From: SZAS-79 sp963844255 | Lineage (GTDB): Bacteria > Pseudomonadota > Gammaproteobacteria > Burkholderiales > SG8-39 | Direction of reading: 5' to 3' | Assembly: GCA_963844255.1 (NCBI GenBank) | Contig: CAWJNP010000030.1 | Location: 1-64,000 of the forward strand | DNA length: 64,000 nucleotides | Shown here: positions 34,088-42,331 of the stretch, one piece after another | Layout of the letters: the number at the start of each line of letters is the position of its first letter | How positions within the stretch are numbered: position 1 is the first letter of the stretch | Notes under the pieces: generated by a model | Database searches by the model: none | Told to the model about the DNA's origin: nothing | Seen by the model: the letters and a program-made list of their open reading frames with translations, nothing else | Position numbers and translations under genes: made by a program

Positions 34088-34651
34088 ATGCCATCAAAGA
34101 ATCCGTCCAAGTCGAAAACCACGGTCAAATCGAAGGCAAAACCTAAGGCCAAATCGAAGGCCAGACCCGCGACCACGCTGCCAAAGCCGCATGTCACGCT
34201 CGACATGACCGGTCTGGCGTGCCCGGGGCCGCTGCTCGGGGCCAAGCGGGTGCTCGACGAACTGCTCGCAGGTGAAGTCATGCTGCTCGTATCCGACTGC
34301 CCTGCGACCAAGGACGACCTGCTCTCCTGGCCGAAATATACCGACGTCGAGGTCCTGAAAACCACCAAACGGACGCGCGGCGGAACCGGCTACTACATAC
34401 GCAAGGGAAAGACCCGGCTTGTCTCGCCGAACGCCGTGCTCGACATGCGCGGCTCGACCTGCCCCGGCCCGATCATCGAAGCCAAGAAGTTGCTCGGCGG
34501 CATGCAAAAGGGCGAAGTCCTGCGTCTGCTCAGCGACTGCTCGGGTATCCGCTCCGATCTGCGCAGCTGGGCCAAGGCCACAGGCCATGAATTGGTGGAT
34601 GCGCGTGAAGTCTCGCCCGGCGAATACCAGTTCCAGATCCGCAAGGGCTGA
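34088..34651 (+). CDS. Tandem TusA-domain fusion protein
   Basis: A 187-residue protein with two TusA/SirA-type domains. Each has the CPGP active-site motif (DMTGLACPGPLLGAK near residue 45 and DMRGSTCPGPIIEAK near 124) and a second cysteine at the next strand (SDCPATKDDL, SDCSGIRSDL). TusA proteins carry persulfide sulfur. The first 30 residues are a lysine/serine/proline-rich basic tail absent from normal TusA. Two carriers in one chain could hand sulfur between sites or bind a disulfide partner. It is followed by a hairpin terminator at 34675-34705. Confidence 0.88.
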   Translation: MPSKNPSKSKTTVKSKAKPKAKSKARPATTLPKPHVTLDMTGLACPGPLLGAKRVLDELLAGEVMLLVSDCPATKDDLLSWPKYTDVEVLKTTKRTRGGTGYYIRKGKTRLVSPNAVLDMRGSTCPGPIIEAKKLLGGMQKGEVLRLLSDCSGIRSDLRSWAKATGHELVDAREVSPGEYQFQIRKG

Positions 34652-34674
34652 ATCGGCTTCGCCGTCCTGCAATG

Positions 34675-34705
34675 AAAAAGCCCGAAGTACGGCTTCCGGC
34701 TTTTT
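34675..34705. terminator. Hairpin between convergent genes
   Basis: AAAAAGCC (34675-34682) and GGCTTTTT (34698-34705) pair across a 15-base loop that can itself fold. It has T-runs on both strands and lies between the tandem-TusA gene and the SCP2-like gene, so it can serve as a bidirectional intrinsic terminator. Confidence 0.7.
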
Positions 34706-34722
34706 CGCGCAACGACAATCGT

Positions 34723-35254
34723 CTAGCGCGCCGGACAACCCGCAGTACTCGAGCGCACCTTGCCGACAAGCAGGAGGAAGTTCTCGAACGGGGTCATGTT
34801 GCCCATCGCCTCTCCCATCGGGCCTTCGAAACCCAGGCGACCGAACATCATCGCGCGCATCGGACCGTATTCGCCCGCACCCATCTCGATCCATCGCCCG
34901 GTCTCCGCGTTCATCACGTAGTCCATTTCGAAGTCGAGCTTGGCCTGCTTTGGCAACCCGCCGTAGACGCACTGCGCCTTGTTGTCCTTCAGCGCGATAT
35001 GCAGCTCGGCATGGGGACTTTGCGCGCAATCGGTGCGGTACATCTGGACGACCTTGAAACCGCGGCCCTTGTCGTTTTTGGCCCAGCCGCTTTCCACCAG
35101 CTTGCCGGTCAGCACCGGATCGGTGTTCCATGCCGCGCACGCGGCCTGACCCCATCCGGCCGACATCATGCTCGGCACGTCCTGCGCATGCCCCGCGGTG
35201 GCGGCAGCGCAGAACGCGACGAGCAGTGCGGTTCCTTCTCAGCCGCACGCTCAA
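34723..35254 (-). pseudogene. SCP2-like periplasmic protein with a frameshift in its signal peptide
   Basis: The body (34723-35178) encodes about 150 residues resembling SCP-2-type lipid-binding domains (AELHIALKDNKAQCVYGG, GEAMGNMTPFENFLLLVGKV). In the same frame just upstream, residues TALLVAFCAAATAGHAQ form the hydrophobic core and cleavage site of a signal peptide, but a stop codon precedes them. An ATG at 35254, overlapping the fadL stop by four bases, starts MSVRLRRN in the neighbouring frame. A one-base shift near 35225-35240 would join them perfectly. This is either a true frameshift or a sequence error; as given, only the GTG at 35178 is available. Confidence 0.7.
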
Positions 35255-36501
35255 TACTTCCAGCCGAAGCCGACGCCGAGCGCCGTCTGTTTCATGCGCA
35301 GGTTGGCTTCGCCGCCGCCGAACCCGACTGCGATCGAACCCGAGCCGTTCACCTTCTTTTCGGGCGCGTGCATGTAGCTGACGCTCAGTTCACCCTGTTT
35401 CGACATCTGCCAGGTCGCACCGAGCGTAAAGTGATCTTCGACCACGCCGGGCGCCAGAATGTTGAAAAATGTCTGGCTCGCCGGGATCGGCTGCTTGAGG
35501 GTGGCATAGCCGGCCCGCAGTGTAAGGGTGGGACTGACCTCGTACGCGAGGCCGATCTTGTACACGGTGCTGTTGCGCCAGCCGAAGCCGGCGCCATTCG
35601 AGGGTCCGAGCTGGCAGGCGCCGACGAACAGGCAGTCCACCGTATTGCCGACCGACCTCACGTTGCCGTAGTTGATCCGCTCGATGTCGGCCGCGATCGT
35701 CAGGGCCGGGGTCGCCTTGAACGCGACGCCCACGCCGTAGTTTTCCGGAACATCGAAGCCGCCCTCCTCGGCGAACAGGCCCTTGTACTTGTCGAGCTTG
35801 CTCATCTTGGTTTTCGTCTGGTAGGTCGCGCCCAGCGTGAAGTTCGGCGTGATCTGCCCGGTCCAGCCGAACCGCATGCCCAGACCGCTGGATGAGTCGC
35901 GACCGCGGTTGGTGACTTCGTTCGGGTTCGCCGACATTGCTCTGAATCCTTCCAGGCCCTGCGCGCCAAACTGCTGGTAGGCGATGTTGAGCGACGCGCC
36001 GAACGAATGATTGCCGAGCTTGTACGCAACGGTCGGCGAGACGAACAGCTGCATCAGGTCCACGCCGCCCGGCCCGGTGCTGCCGCCGAATGCGCGGAAT
36101 GGGTTGTTGTTGTAATAGGTGTTCATGCCGCCATTGCCGAACACCGAGACTCCGACTGCGAGGTTGGTGCTCACCATGCGGTTGAAGCCGAACTCTGGGA
36201 CCAGAAAACTCTTGCGCCCGTTGGCGTCGTAGTTCCCGGACGCGCCGGCGCCGTTGCCGACAATCTCCGCACTGCGATTGGGGGCAAACCAGTCGAGGCC
36301 CCCGTCGACGCGATTGCCGACCCAGGCCATTCCCGCCGGGTTGGTGGCGGCGGCGAGCGAGTCCTGCGGCAGCGCGATGCCCACGCCGCCCATGCCCTTG
36401 GACTTGATGCCATAACCATGCGAGAAGTAACCCGTCGTGGCACCCGCCGACAACGGCAGCAACGCGGCTGCGATGGCCGCGGCAAGCAGATTTCTTTTCA
36501 A
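35251..36501 (-). CDS. FadL/OmpP1/TodX-family outer-membrane channel
   Basis: A 416-residue protein with a Sec signal peptide (KRNLLAAAIAAALLPLSAGA) followed by the FadL opening GYFSHGYGIKSKGMGGVGIA, NPAGMAWVG, alternating beta strands and a C-terminal GVGFGWKY typical of outer-membrane barrels. FadL channels take up hydrophobic molecules. Placed 21 bases after dsrE2, it may pass elemental sulfur, hydrophobic polysulfides or lipids; this is inference from context. Confidence 0.9.
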   Translation of the reverse strand: MKRNLLAAAIAAALLPLSAGATTGYFSHGYGIKSKGMGGVGIALPQDSLAAATNPAGMAWVGNRVDGGLDWFAPNRSAEIVGNGAGASGNYDANGRKSFLVPEFGFNRMVSTNLAVGVSVFGNGGMNTYYNNNPFRAFGGSTGPGGVDLMQLFVSPTVAYKLGNHSFGASLNIAYQQFGAQGLEGFRAMSANPNEVTNRGRDSSSGLGMRFGWTGQITPNFTLGATYQTKTKMSKLDKYKGLFAEEGGFDVPENYGVGVAFKATPALTIAADIERINYGNVRSVGNTVDCLFVGACQLGPSNGAGFGWRNSTVYKIGLAYEVSPTLTLRAGYATLKQPIPASQTFFNILAPGVVEDHFTLGATWQMSKQGELSVSYMHAPEKKVNGSGSIAVGFGGGEANLRMKQTALGVGFGWKY

Positions 36502-36522
36502 GTTAACTCCCCTTAGCTTGAT

Positions 36523-37125
36523 TTAGATGAACAGACTGACGTTCGACTTCTGCGCCAGCCCCAGGAACGTGGCAGCGCCGCAATAATCCTTGACCTCGGG
36601 AATGAAGTCGTCCCGGGTGAATCCGAACAGATCCACCGTCATCTGACAGCCGAGCAGATTGACGTCCGACTCAACGCAGGCCTGGCGCAACTCCGCGATC
36701 GTCGCAACGCCCTTGTTCTTCATGGTCTGCTTCATGAGGCCCGTGGCCATGCTTTCGAAGCCGGGGATGATCGACTGGACTGCATTCGGGATGTTCCACT
36801 CGACACTCTTGAACCAGTCCGGCCCGAACGGCATCTTCATCGGCATGGCCGGATTGCCAAGCGGGCTGATGTTCAGGTCCAGGTCCTTCTTCAAGAGCGT
36901 GAGCCCATAGAAGGTGAAGAAGATCGAGACCTCCCATCCAAGCGCCGCGGCCGTCGAGGCAAGGATGAACGGCGGGTAGGCCCAGTCGAGCGTGCCCTTG
37001 GTGGCGATGATCGTCATCGAGGGCGTCTTGGCGGCTTCGATCTCGGCCAGTTTGCCGGGAAGCAGCGCGTCAAGGCGTTCGTTGATCAGGCGATCGAGCG
37101 TAGCGGTATCGAGTTGCGCGGCCAT
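36523..37125 (-). CDS. DsrE2-type sulfur carrier protein
   Basis: A 200-residue DsrE/DsrF-like protein. It has the DsrE2 features TKGTLDWAYPPFILASTAAA, a hydrophobic segment around residues 50-75, and conserved cysteines in NLLGCQMTVDLFGF and KDYCGAATFLG. DsrE2 proteins are thought to be membrane-anchored persulfide carriers working with TusA and rhodanese. Transcribed as dsrE2-fadL-SCP2-like, divergent from the CstR-like gene, with an ATAC...GTAT operator-like site 40 bases before its start. Confidence 0.9.
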   Translation of the reverse strand: MAAQLDTATLDRLINERLDALLPGKLAEIEAAKTPSMTIIATKGTLDWAYPPFILASTAAALGWEVSIFFTFYGLTLLKKDLDLNISPLGNPAMPMKMPFGPDWFKSVEWNIPNAVQSIIPGFESMATGLMKQTMKNKGVATIAELRQACVESDVNLLGCQMTVDLFGFTRDDFIPEVKDYCGAATFLGLAQKSNVSLFI

Positions 37126-37164
37126 GGAAAAGGCCTCCTTCGCAGTGAGAGTCGACGCAGACTA

Positions 37165-37181
37165 ATACCCCCTAAGAGTAT
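37165..37181. promoter_or_regulatory. CstR/CsoR-type operator, dsrE2 side
   Basis: ATACCCCCTAAGAGTAT: ATAC and GTAT half-sites with a C-rich left arm. It lies 40 bases upstream of dsrE2 and 138 bases upstream of the CsoR-family gene. Similar elements occur at 37290-37305 and, less perfectly, at 18219-18236. Confidence 0.5.
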
Positions 37182-37289
37182 CTGCAACAACTATCGGTTC
37201 GACCCATTAGTTCGCTGCACAGCAGCATAAAGGATTGATATACAAGAGCAAATTTTTCGGACCTGGCTTGCAGATCTTCTGTCTCGTAG

Positions 37290-37305
37290 ATACCATCCGG
37301 GGTAT
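37290..37305. promoter_or_regulatory. CstR/CsoR-type operator, repressor side
   Basis: ATACCATCCGGGGTAT: a perfect ATACC-N6-GGTAT inverted repeat ending 13 bases before the ATG of the CsoR-family repressor, next to its GGAG ribosome site. Location and symmetry suggest autoregulation. Confidence 0.6.
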
Positions 37306-37318
37306 AGGAGACAGCACA

Positions 37319-37594
37319 ATGGCCGACGCACAGTTGCACGACCCGCAGGCAAAGCAGGCAATGCTGGCAAGGCTCGCCCGCATCGAAGGGCAGGTACGCG
37401 CAGTGCGCCGGATGATCGACAGCGACGAGGAATGCGAGGATATCGCGCAGCAGTTGTCTGCGGCACGCAAGGCCCTCGACCGGGCGTTTTATGAAATGGT
37501 CGCCTGCATGATCAAGGCCGGCGGCGCTCAGCAAGGCGGCGAGCGAGAGGCAAGTGCCGAACATGTGGCGCAGTTGCTGGCGCGCTACGCCTGA
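37319..37594 (+). CDS. CstR-like (persulfide-sensing) CsoR-family repressor
   Basis: A 91-residue helical CsoR/RcnR-family protein (MLARLARIEGQVRAVRRMI). Copper-sensing CsoR uses a Cys-His-Cys set. Here the two cysteines are at 39 (DEECEDI) and 63 (MVACMIKAG), but the residue four before the second cysteine is Glu59, not His. A Cys-only pair is the mark of CstR-type persulfide sensors, and the neighbours are TusA, YeeE and DsrE2. It likely represses both divergent transcripts until persulfides accumulate. Confidence 0.82.
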   Translation: MADAQLHDPQAKQAMLARLARIEGQVRAVRRMIDSDEECEDIAQQLSAARKALDRAFYEMVACMIKAGGAQQGGEREASAEHVAQLLARYA

Positions 37595-37660
37595 ACGGCC
37601 GTTTTCCGGCTGCCGGGTATTACGAGAACATCCCTTTCACCAACCACAAGGCGACACGAC

Positions 37661-37888
37661 ATGAACTTCGACAAAGACCTCGACGCACGCGGTCTCAACT
37701 GCCCGCTTCCCATCCTGCGCGCGAAGAAGGCGCTTACGGACATGCAGTCGGGCCAGATCCTGCGCATCACTGCGACCGACCCGGGGTCGGTCAAGGACTT
37801 CCAGGCGTTCTGCAAGCAGACCGGCAATGAACTGCTTTCGCAGACGGAGGAAAACAAGGAATTCGTCGTCATGATGAAACGCAAGTAG
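37661..37888 (+). CDS. tusA: TusA-type sulfur carrier
   Basis: A 75-residue TusA: LDARGLNCPLPILRAKKAL contains the CPxP active-site cysteine. It accepts persulfide sulfur, probably from rhodanese or DsrE2, and donates it to DsrEFH. It lies 66 bases after the CstR-like gene and five before the YeeE-like transporter. Confidence 0.94.
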   Translation: MNFDKDLDARGLNCPLPILRAKKALTDMQSGQILRITATDPGSVKDFQAFCKQTGNELLSQTEENKEFVVMMKRK

Positions 37889-37893
37889 ACGCA

Positions 37894-39006
37894 ATGAGCG
37901 AGGTCAGCCCGGCACAGCTTGTGCCCTACGTTTCAGGTGGCGCATTCGTCCTCGCGTTCATCTTCGGCGCGGTGGGTGCAAAGACGAACTTCTGCACCAT
38001 GGGTGCGGTGTCCGACTGGGTGAACATGGGCGACACGAGCCGCCTGCGCATGTGGCTGCTCGCGATCGCCGTCGCGATCCTCGGCGCCAATGCGCTCCAT
38101 CTCGCCGGTCTGGTTGACCTGTCCAAATCGATCTACCAGGCACCGCGTTTCACCTGGCTGTCCTATCTGGTCGGCGGCGGACTGTTCGGGGTCGGCATGA
38201 CGCTGGGCTCGGGTTGCGGCTCAAAGACCCTGATCCGCATCGGCGGCGGCAATCTGAAATCGGTCGTGGTCTTCATGTTTCTCGGCGTCGCCGCGTACAT
38301 GACCCTGCGCGGCCTGTTTGGCGCCTTCCGGGTTGGCGTGCTCGAAGCCGCCTCCATCACACTGGCCGGAAACCAGGACCTGCCGGCGATCTTCGTGCGG
38401 CTGCTGGGCGGCGAATTGAAGACCTGGATCCTCGCCATCAGCCTCCTTTTCGGCGTCGGACTCATTGCCTTCGTCTACGCATCGAAGGACGTGCGTGAGA
38501 ATTTCGACTTCACACTGGGTGGCGTCGTCGTCGGTCTGGTGATCGTCGCCGGCTGGTACGTCAGCGGCAAGATCGGCTTTGTCGCGGAAGATCCGAAGAC
38601 GCTCGAAGAGGTGTTCGTCGCCACGAACACGGGACGCATGGAGTCGTTCTCGTTCGTAGCCCCGATGGCATTCACGCTCGAATATCTGATGCTCTGGACC
38701 GACACCTCGCGGATCATCACCTTCGGCATCGCCTCGGCAGCCGGCGTGGTGGCAGGTTCGGCCGCGTACGCGCTCGCCACCCGCACGTTTCGCTGGGAGA
38801 CTTTTGCCAGTGCAGAGGACACGGTGAACCACATGGTCGGCGGCGTGCTCATGGGGTTCGGCGGGATAACCGCGCTCGGCTGTACGGTAGGCCAGGGAAT
38901 CACGGGTTTCTCCACCCTGGCGCTGGGCTCGATCATCACCTTTGCCGCAATCATCGCCGGCTCTGCAGCGACGATGAAATGGCAGTACTGGCGCATGATG
39001 CAGTAG
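37894..39006 (+). CDS. YeeE/YedE-family (thio)sulfur transporter
   Basis: A 370-residue inner-membrane protein with about nine to ten hydrophobic segments. Conserved cysteine-glycine motifs of the YeeE/TsuA family are present: KTNFCTMGAV, GSGCGSKTLIRIG and LGCTVGQGITG; cysteines in such positions line the thiosulfate path in TsuA. With tusA directly upstream, it probably imports thiosulfate or another sulfur compound and delivers sulfur to TusA. Confidence 0.9.
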   Translation: MSEVSPAQLVPYVSGGAFVLAFIFGAVGAKTNFCTMGAVSDWVNMGDTSRLRMWLLAIAVAILGANALHLAGLVDLSKSIYQAPRFTWLSYLVGGGLFGVGMTLGSGCGSKTLIRIGGGNLKSVVVFMFLGVAAYMTLRGLFGAFRVGVLEAASITLAGNQDLPAIFVRLLGGELKTWILAISLLFGVGLIAFVYASKDVRENFDFTLGGVVVGLVIVAGWYVSGKIGFVAEDPKTLEEVFVATNTGRMESFSFVAPMAFTLEYLMLWTDTSRIITFGIASAAGVVAGSAAYALATRTFRWETFASAEDTVNHMVGGVLMGFGGITALGCTVGQGITGFSTLALGSIITFAAIIAGSAATMKWQYWRMMQ

Positions 39007-39036
39007 GGCTGCCGGCGCGGCTTATACTGCGCCGCA

Positions 39037-40428
39037 ATGACTTACGCGCACAGCGTCGGCGGCGTCACCTGGCGATTCGCCGACCTCAAGAACCTGCTGG
39101 CAAAGGCAACACCCCTGCGCTCGGGCGACGTGCTCGCGGGTATTGCGGCGGGGAGTGCCGAAGAGCGCATGGCGGCGCGCATGGCGCTGGCCGAACTCCC
39201 GCTCTCCCGGTTGCTCTCCGAGGCCGTGGTGCCCTACGAGGACGACGAAGTCACCCGGCTGATCATGGACAGCCACGACCGCGCAGCGTTTGCGCCGGTC
39301 GCGCACCGGACGGTCGGCGATTTCCGGGACTGGCTGCTCTCGGACGACACGGATTCGGCCACCCTCGCCGCGCTCGCGCCCGGTCTCACGCCGGAAATGG
39401 CGGCGGCAGTATCGAAGCTCATGCGCAACCAGGACCTGATCCTCGTTGCAAGGAAGTGCCGCGTGACCACGCGCTTTCGCAACACCATCGGACTGCCCGG
39501 CCGGCTCGCGGTGCGCATCCAGCCCAACCATCCGACCGACGACGCGCGCGGCATCGCCGCCTCGATGCTCGACGGCCTGCTCTACGGCTGCGGCGACGCG
39601 GTGATCGGCATCAATCCCGCGGGCGACGGACTGCCGGCCTTCATGACTTTATGGCGCATGCTCGATGAACTCATCCGCCGCTTCGAGATTCCCACCCAGT
39701 CCTGCGTGCTGACCCATGTGACCAACCAGATCCGCGGCATCGAAGCAGGTGCGCCGGTGGACCTGGTGTTCCAGTCGATTGCCGGCACCCAGAAGGCCAA
39801 CGAAAGCTTTGGCATCGACCTCGGCCTGCTGTCCGAAGCGCGTGCCGCCGCGCTGTCTCTCGAGCGCGGCACCCTCGGGGACAACGTGATGTATTTCGAG
39901 ACCGGCCAGGGCAGCGCACTCTCGGCTGATGCGCACCACGCTGTCGACCAGCAGACCCTGGAGGCGCGCGCCTACGGCGTGGCGCGGCACTTCAAGCCCC
40001 TGCTCACCAACAGCGTGGTTGGCTTCATCGGCCCGGAGTATCTGTACGACGCCAAGCAGATCATCCGCGCGGGGCTGGAGGATCATTTCTGCGGCAAGCT
40101 GCTCGGCGTGCCGCTCGGGGTGGACGTCTGCTACACGAATCATGCCGAGGCCGACCAGGACGACATGGATACGCTGCTCACGTTGCTCGGCGCCGCGGGC
40201 GTGAGTTTCATCATGGGCGTGCCCGGCAGCGACGACGTGATGCTCAACTACCAGAGCACCTCGTTCCACGACGCGCTGTACCTGCGCAACGTGCTGGGCC
40301 TGAAGCGCGCACCGGAGTTCGAGGCATGGCTGGAGAAAATGCAGCTGATCGACGCGGCGGGCATGCTGCTGCCGCATGGCGATTCAAACCGGCTCCTCGC
40401 AGCGGCCGCGGAACTCCACGGAAAATGA
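39037..40428 (+). CDS. eutB: Ethanolamine ammonia-lyase large subunit
   Basis: A 463-residue EutB with the family start (VTWRFADLKNLLAKATPLRSGD), FQSIAGTQKANESFGIDL and GQGSALSADAHHAVDQQTLE, and LGVPLGVDVCYTNHAEADQD. The B12-dependent enzyme splits ethanolamine into acetaldehyde and ammonia with EutC. The stop overlaps the eutC start by four bases. No microcompartment genes are nearby. Confidence 0.95.
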   Translation: MTYAHSVGGVTWRFADLKNLLAKATPLRSGDVLAGIAAGSAEERMAARMALAELPLSRLLSEAVVPYEDDEVTRLIMDSHDRAAFAPVAHRTVGDFRDWLLSDDTDSATLAALAPGLTPEMAAAVSKLMRNQDLILVARKCRVTTRFRNTIGLPGRLAVRIQPNHPTDDARGIAASMLDGLLYGCGDAVIGINPAGDGLPAFMTLWRMLDELIRRFEIPTQSCVLTHVTNQIRGIEAGAPVDLVFQSIAGTQKANESFGIDLGLLSEARAAALSLERGTLGDNVMYFETGQGSALSADAHHAVDQQTLEARAYGVARHFKPLLTNSVVGFIGPEYLYDAKQIIRAGLEDHFCGKLLGVPLGVDVCYTNHAEADQDDMDTLLTLLGAAGVSFIMGVPGSDDVMLNYQSTSFHDALYLRNVLGLKRAPEFEAWLEKMQLIDAAGMLLPHGDSNRLLAAAAELHGK

Positions 40429-41222
40429 GCGACGAGCGTCCCGTTCCGACAGACCCCTGGGCCGCGCTGCGCCGCTACACGCCCGCGCGCATCGCGCTCG
40501 GGCGCGCCGGGCCGGGTTGGCCGACGCGCGAGGTGCTGGCCTTCGGGCTCGCGCACGCGCGGGCGCGCGACGCCGTGCACCAGCCGCTCGACGCGGAGGC
40601 GCTCGAAGCCGAGCTGCGCCGCGCGGACTACGCGCCCCTGCGCGTGCACAGTGCAGCGTGCGATCGCGCGACCTTCCTCACGCGTCCCGACCTGGGGCGC
40701 AGGCTGGACGCGGCCAGCGCCGCACAGCTGGATGCCTCGCGCGGCGTGCCCGAGCTGATCGTCTCAGTGCAAGACGGCCTCTCGGCACTGGCGGTGCAAA
40801 GGCATGTGCCGCGCTGCTCGCGGCCCTGTGCGCGGTCTCACCCCGATGGACCAGCGTGCCGGTCGTCATCGCCCTGCAGGGCAGCGTCGCGCTCGGCGAC
40901 GAGATCGGCGAGCGCCTCGGCGCAAGATTCGTCGTCGTGCTGATCGGCGAGCGTCCGGGCCTGTCCTCGCCCGACAGTCTGGGGGCCTACCTCACCCACG
41001 CACCGCGGGTCGGACGCACCGATGCCGAGCGCAACTGCGTGTCCAACATCCGCCCCGAAGGACTGAACTACTGCGTCCGCCGCGGCGAAAATCGACTGGC
41101 TGGTGGGCGAGGGACTGCGGCGCGGCGTCACCGGCGTGGCGCTCAAGGACGAGAGTGAATGTATCGGTATCGATACACAAACCACCCTGAGCGCCGCTCC
41201 AGGAGCGGGGTTCAGTAAATAA
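40425..41222 (+). pseudogene. eutC: Ethanolamine ammonia-lyase small subunit, two compensating frameshifts
   Basis: EutC homology runs through the whole stretch but in changing frames. Frame one carries residues up to VQDGLSALAVQRH (about 40805). One base is then missing (near 40806-40807) and the next frame gives VIALQGSVALGDEIGERLGA, RPEGLNY. An extra T near 41072 returns to the first frame for SAAAKIDWLVGEGLRRGVTG and VALKDESE. The original frame then runs past the usual C-terminus to a stop at 41220. The net shift is zero, so either the gene is damaged or two single-base consensus errors exist. Confidence 0.85.
41160..41177. repeat. Near-perfect palindrome TGTATCGGTATCGATACA
   Basis: One mismatch from the perfect palindrome at 24690-24707. 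Downstream lies CGCTCCAGGAGCGG, the reverse complement of the CTGGAGCGG found beside the first copy. It overlaps the extreme 3' end of the damaged eutC and again lies between convergent genes. Confidence 0.55.
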
Positions 41223-41232
41223 ATGTTTTAAA

Positions 41233-41421
41233 TTACTTGGGGTCGGAGGCCAGCTTTCCGCCGCTTGCCCAGTCGGATTTCTTGACGTCCTCGAAGATGA
41301 TGTCGACCGATTCCGGCGGGCACTTCAGGGTGCGCGCGGCCTCCGCGGTGACCGCGACGACGAACTCGCGCTTCTGCTCAACGGTGCGGCCTTCGAACAG
41401 GCTGACATGGATCAGGGGCAT
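41233..41421 (-). CDS. 4-oxalocrotonate tautomerase-family enzyme
   Basis: A 62-residue tautomerase beginning MPLIHVSLFEGRTVEQK, where the catalytic Pro1 appears after methionine removal. The conserved Arg (LFEGRTVEQKREFV) follows. Family members catalyse keto-enol shifts in aromatic degradation, but small homologues are common with unknown substrates. It is convergent with eutC and divergent from the SDR gene. Confidence 0.88.
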   Translation of the reverse strand: MPLIHVSLFEGRTVEQKREFVVAVTAEAARTLKCPPESVDIIFEDVKKSDWASGGKLASDPK

Positions 41422-41555
41422 CTGGATCTCCTTTGCGGTTTCCAAGTTTGGGCGCACAGCGTAGCGCAGTGCGTACTGTGTGTGGGCCTCGTTTTGCAGC
41501 CCGGGGGTGTACGATCCCTGTCTGCACAATGCAGCATGAATTCAGGGGACAAGAC

Positions 41556-42329
41556 ATGGCGTACAAGGCATTCGACCTGACTGGAAAGGTGGCACTGGTC
41601 ACCGGCGGCAACAGCGGCATCGGCCTGGGCATGGCGGAAGCGGTGGCCGAGGCCGGCGCGGACGTGGCGATCTGGGGCACCAATGCTGCAAAGAACGAGA
41701 CCGCGCGCGCGCAACTGGAAAAGACCGGACGAAAGATCCTCGCACTGGAATGCGATGTCGGTGACGAGAAGGCGGTCGATGCCGCATTCGCCGAGACGGT
41801 CGCAAAACTCGGCCGGGTCGATGGTTGTTTTGCCAATGCCGGCGTGAGTGGGCGCGGCAACCATTCGTTTGCCGACATGACCAGCGAAGAATGGCACCGT
41901 GTGCTGCGCGTAAACCTCGATGGCGCGTTCTATACGTTTCGCGCCGCGACCCGCCACATGATCGCCCGCGGCGGTGGCGGATCGCTGGCAGGCACGGCAT
42001 CGCTTGCGGCGATCGAGGGCGCCGCACGCAGTGAGCACTACGGCGCGACCAAGGGCGGCATGATCTCCATGGTGCGCGGCCTGGCGGTCGAACTCGCGCG
42101 CCACGGCATCCGCGCGAATTCGATCCTGCCCGGCTGGATCGAGACCAACATGACGGCCAACGCGGTGGCCAACGAAAAATTCCGCAACAACGTGTTGCCG
42201 CGCATCCCCGTGCGCCGCTGGGGCACGGGCGCCGACTTCGGCGGGATCGCCGTCTACCTCATGAGTTCGGCCTCGAGCTATCACACCGGCGACACCTTCC
42301 TGATCGACGGCGGCTACGCGTTGTTCTAG
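41556..42329 (+). CDS. Short-chain dehydrogenase/reductase
   Basis: A 257-residue SDR: NAD(P)-binding VALVTGGNSGIGLGMAEA, NAG in CFANAGVSG, Ser in GTASLA and the catalytic YGATK, ending with FLIDGGYALF. The start at 41556 is chosen by family length. It is two bases upstream of the ornithine cyclodeaminase-like gene, so both are probably one catabolic or tailoring pathway. Substrate unknown. Confidence 0.9.
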   Translation: MAYKAFDLTGKVALVTGGNSGIGLGMAEAVAEAGADVAIWGTNAAKNETARAQLEKTGRKILALECDVGDEKAVDAAFAETVAKLGRVDGCFANAGVSGRGNHSFADMTSEEWHRVLRVNLDGAFYTFRAATRHMIARGGGGSLAGTASLAAIEGAARSEHYGATKGGMISMVRGLAVELARHGIRANSILPGWIETNMTANAVANEKFRNNVLPRIPVRRWGTGADFGGIAVYLMSSASSYHTGDTFLIDGGYALF

Positions 42330-42331
42330 GC

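Noticed and set aside
34094..35254. 386-codon minus-strand frame spanning the tandem TusA gene and the SCP2-like gene
   Set aside because: Only its first about 10 codons make sense (signal-peptide start of the SCP2-like gene); the remainder is a shadow of two recognised genes.
37319..37594. Copper-sensing CsoR or nickel-sensing RcnR
   Set aside because: The His of the CsoR Cys-His-Cys site is Glu here, and the RcnR N-terminal His set is absent; neighbours are sulfur-transfer genes.
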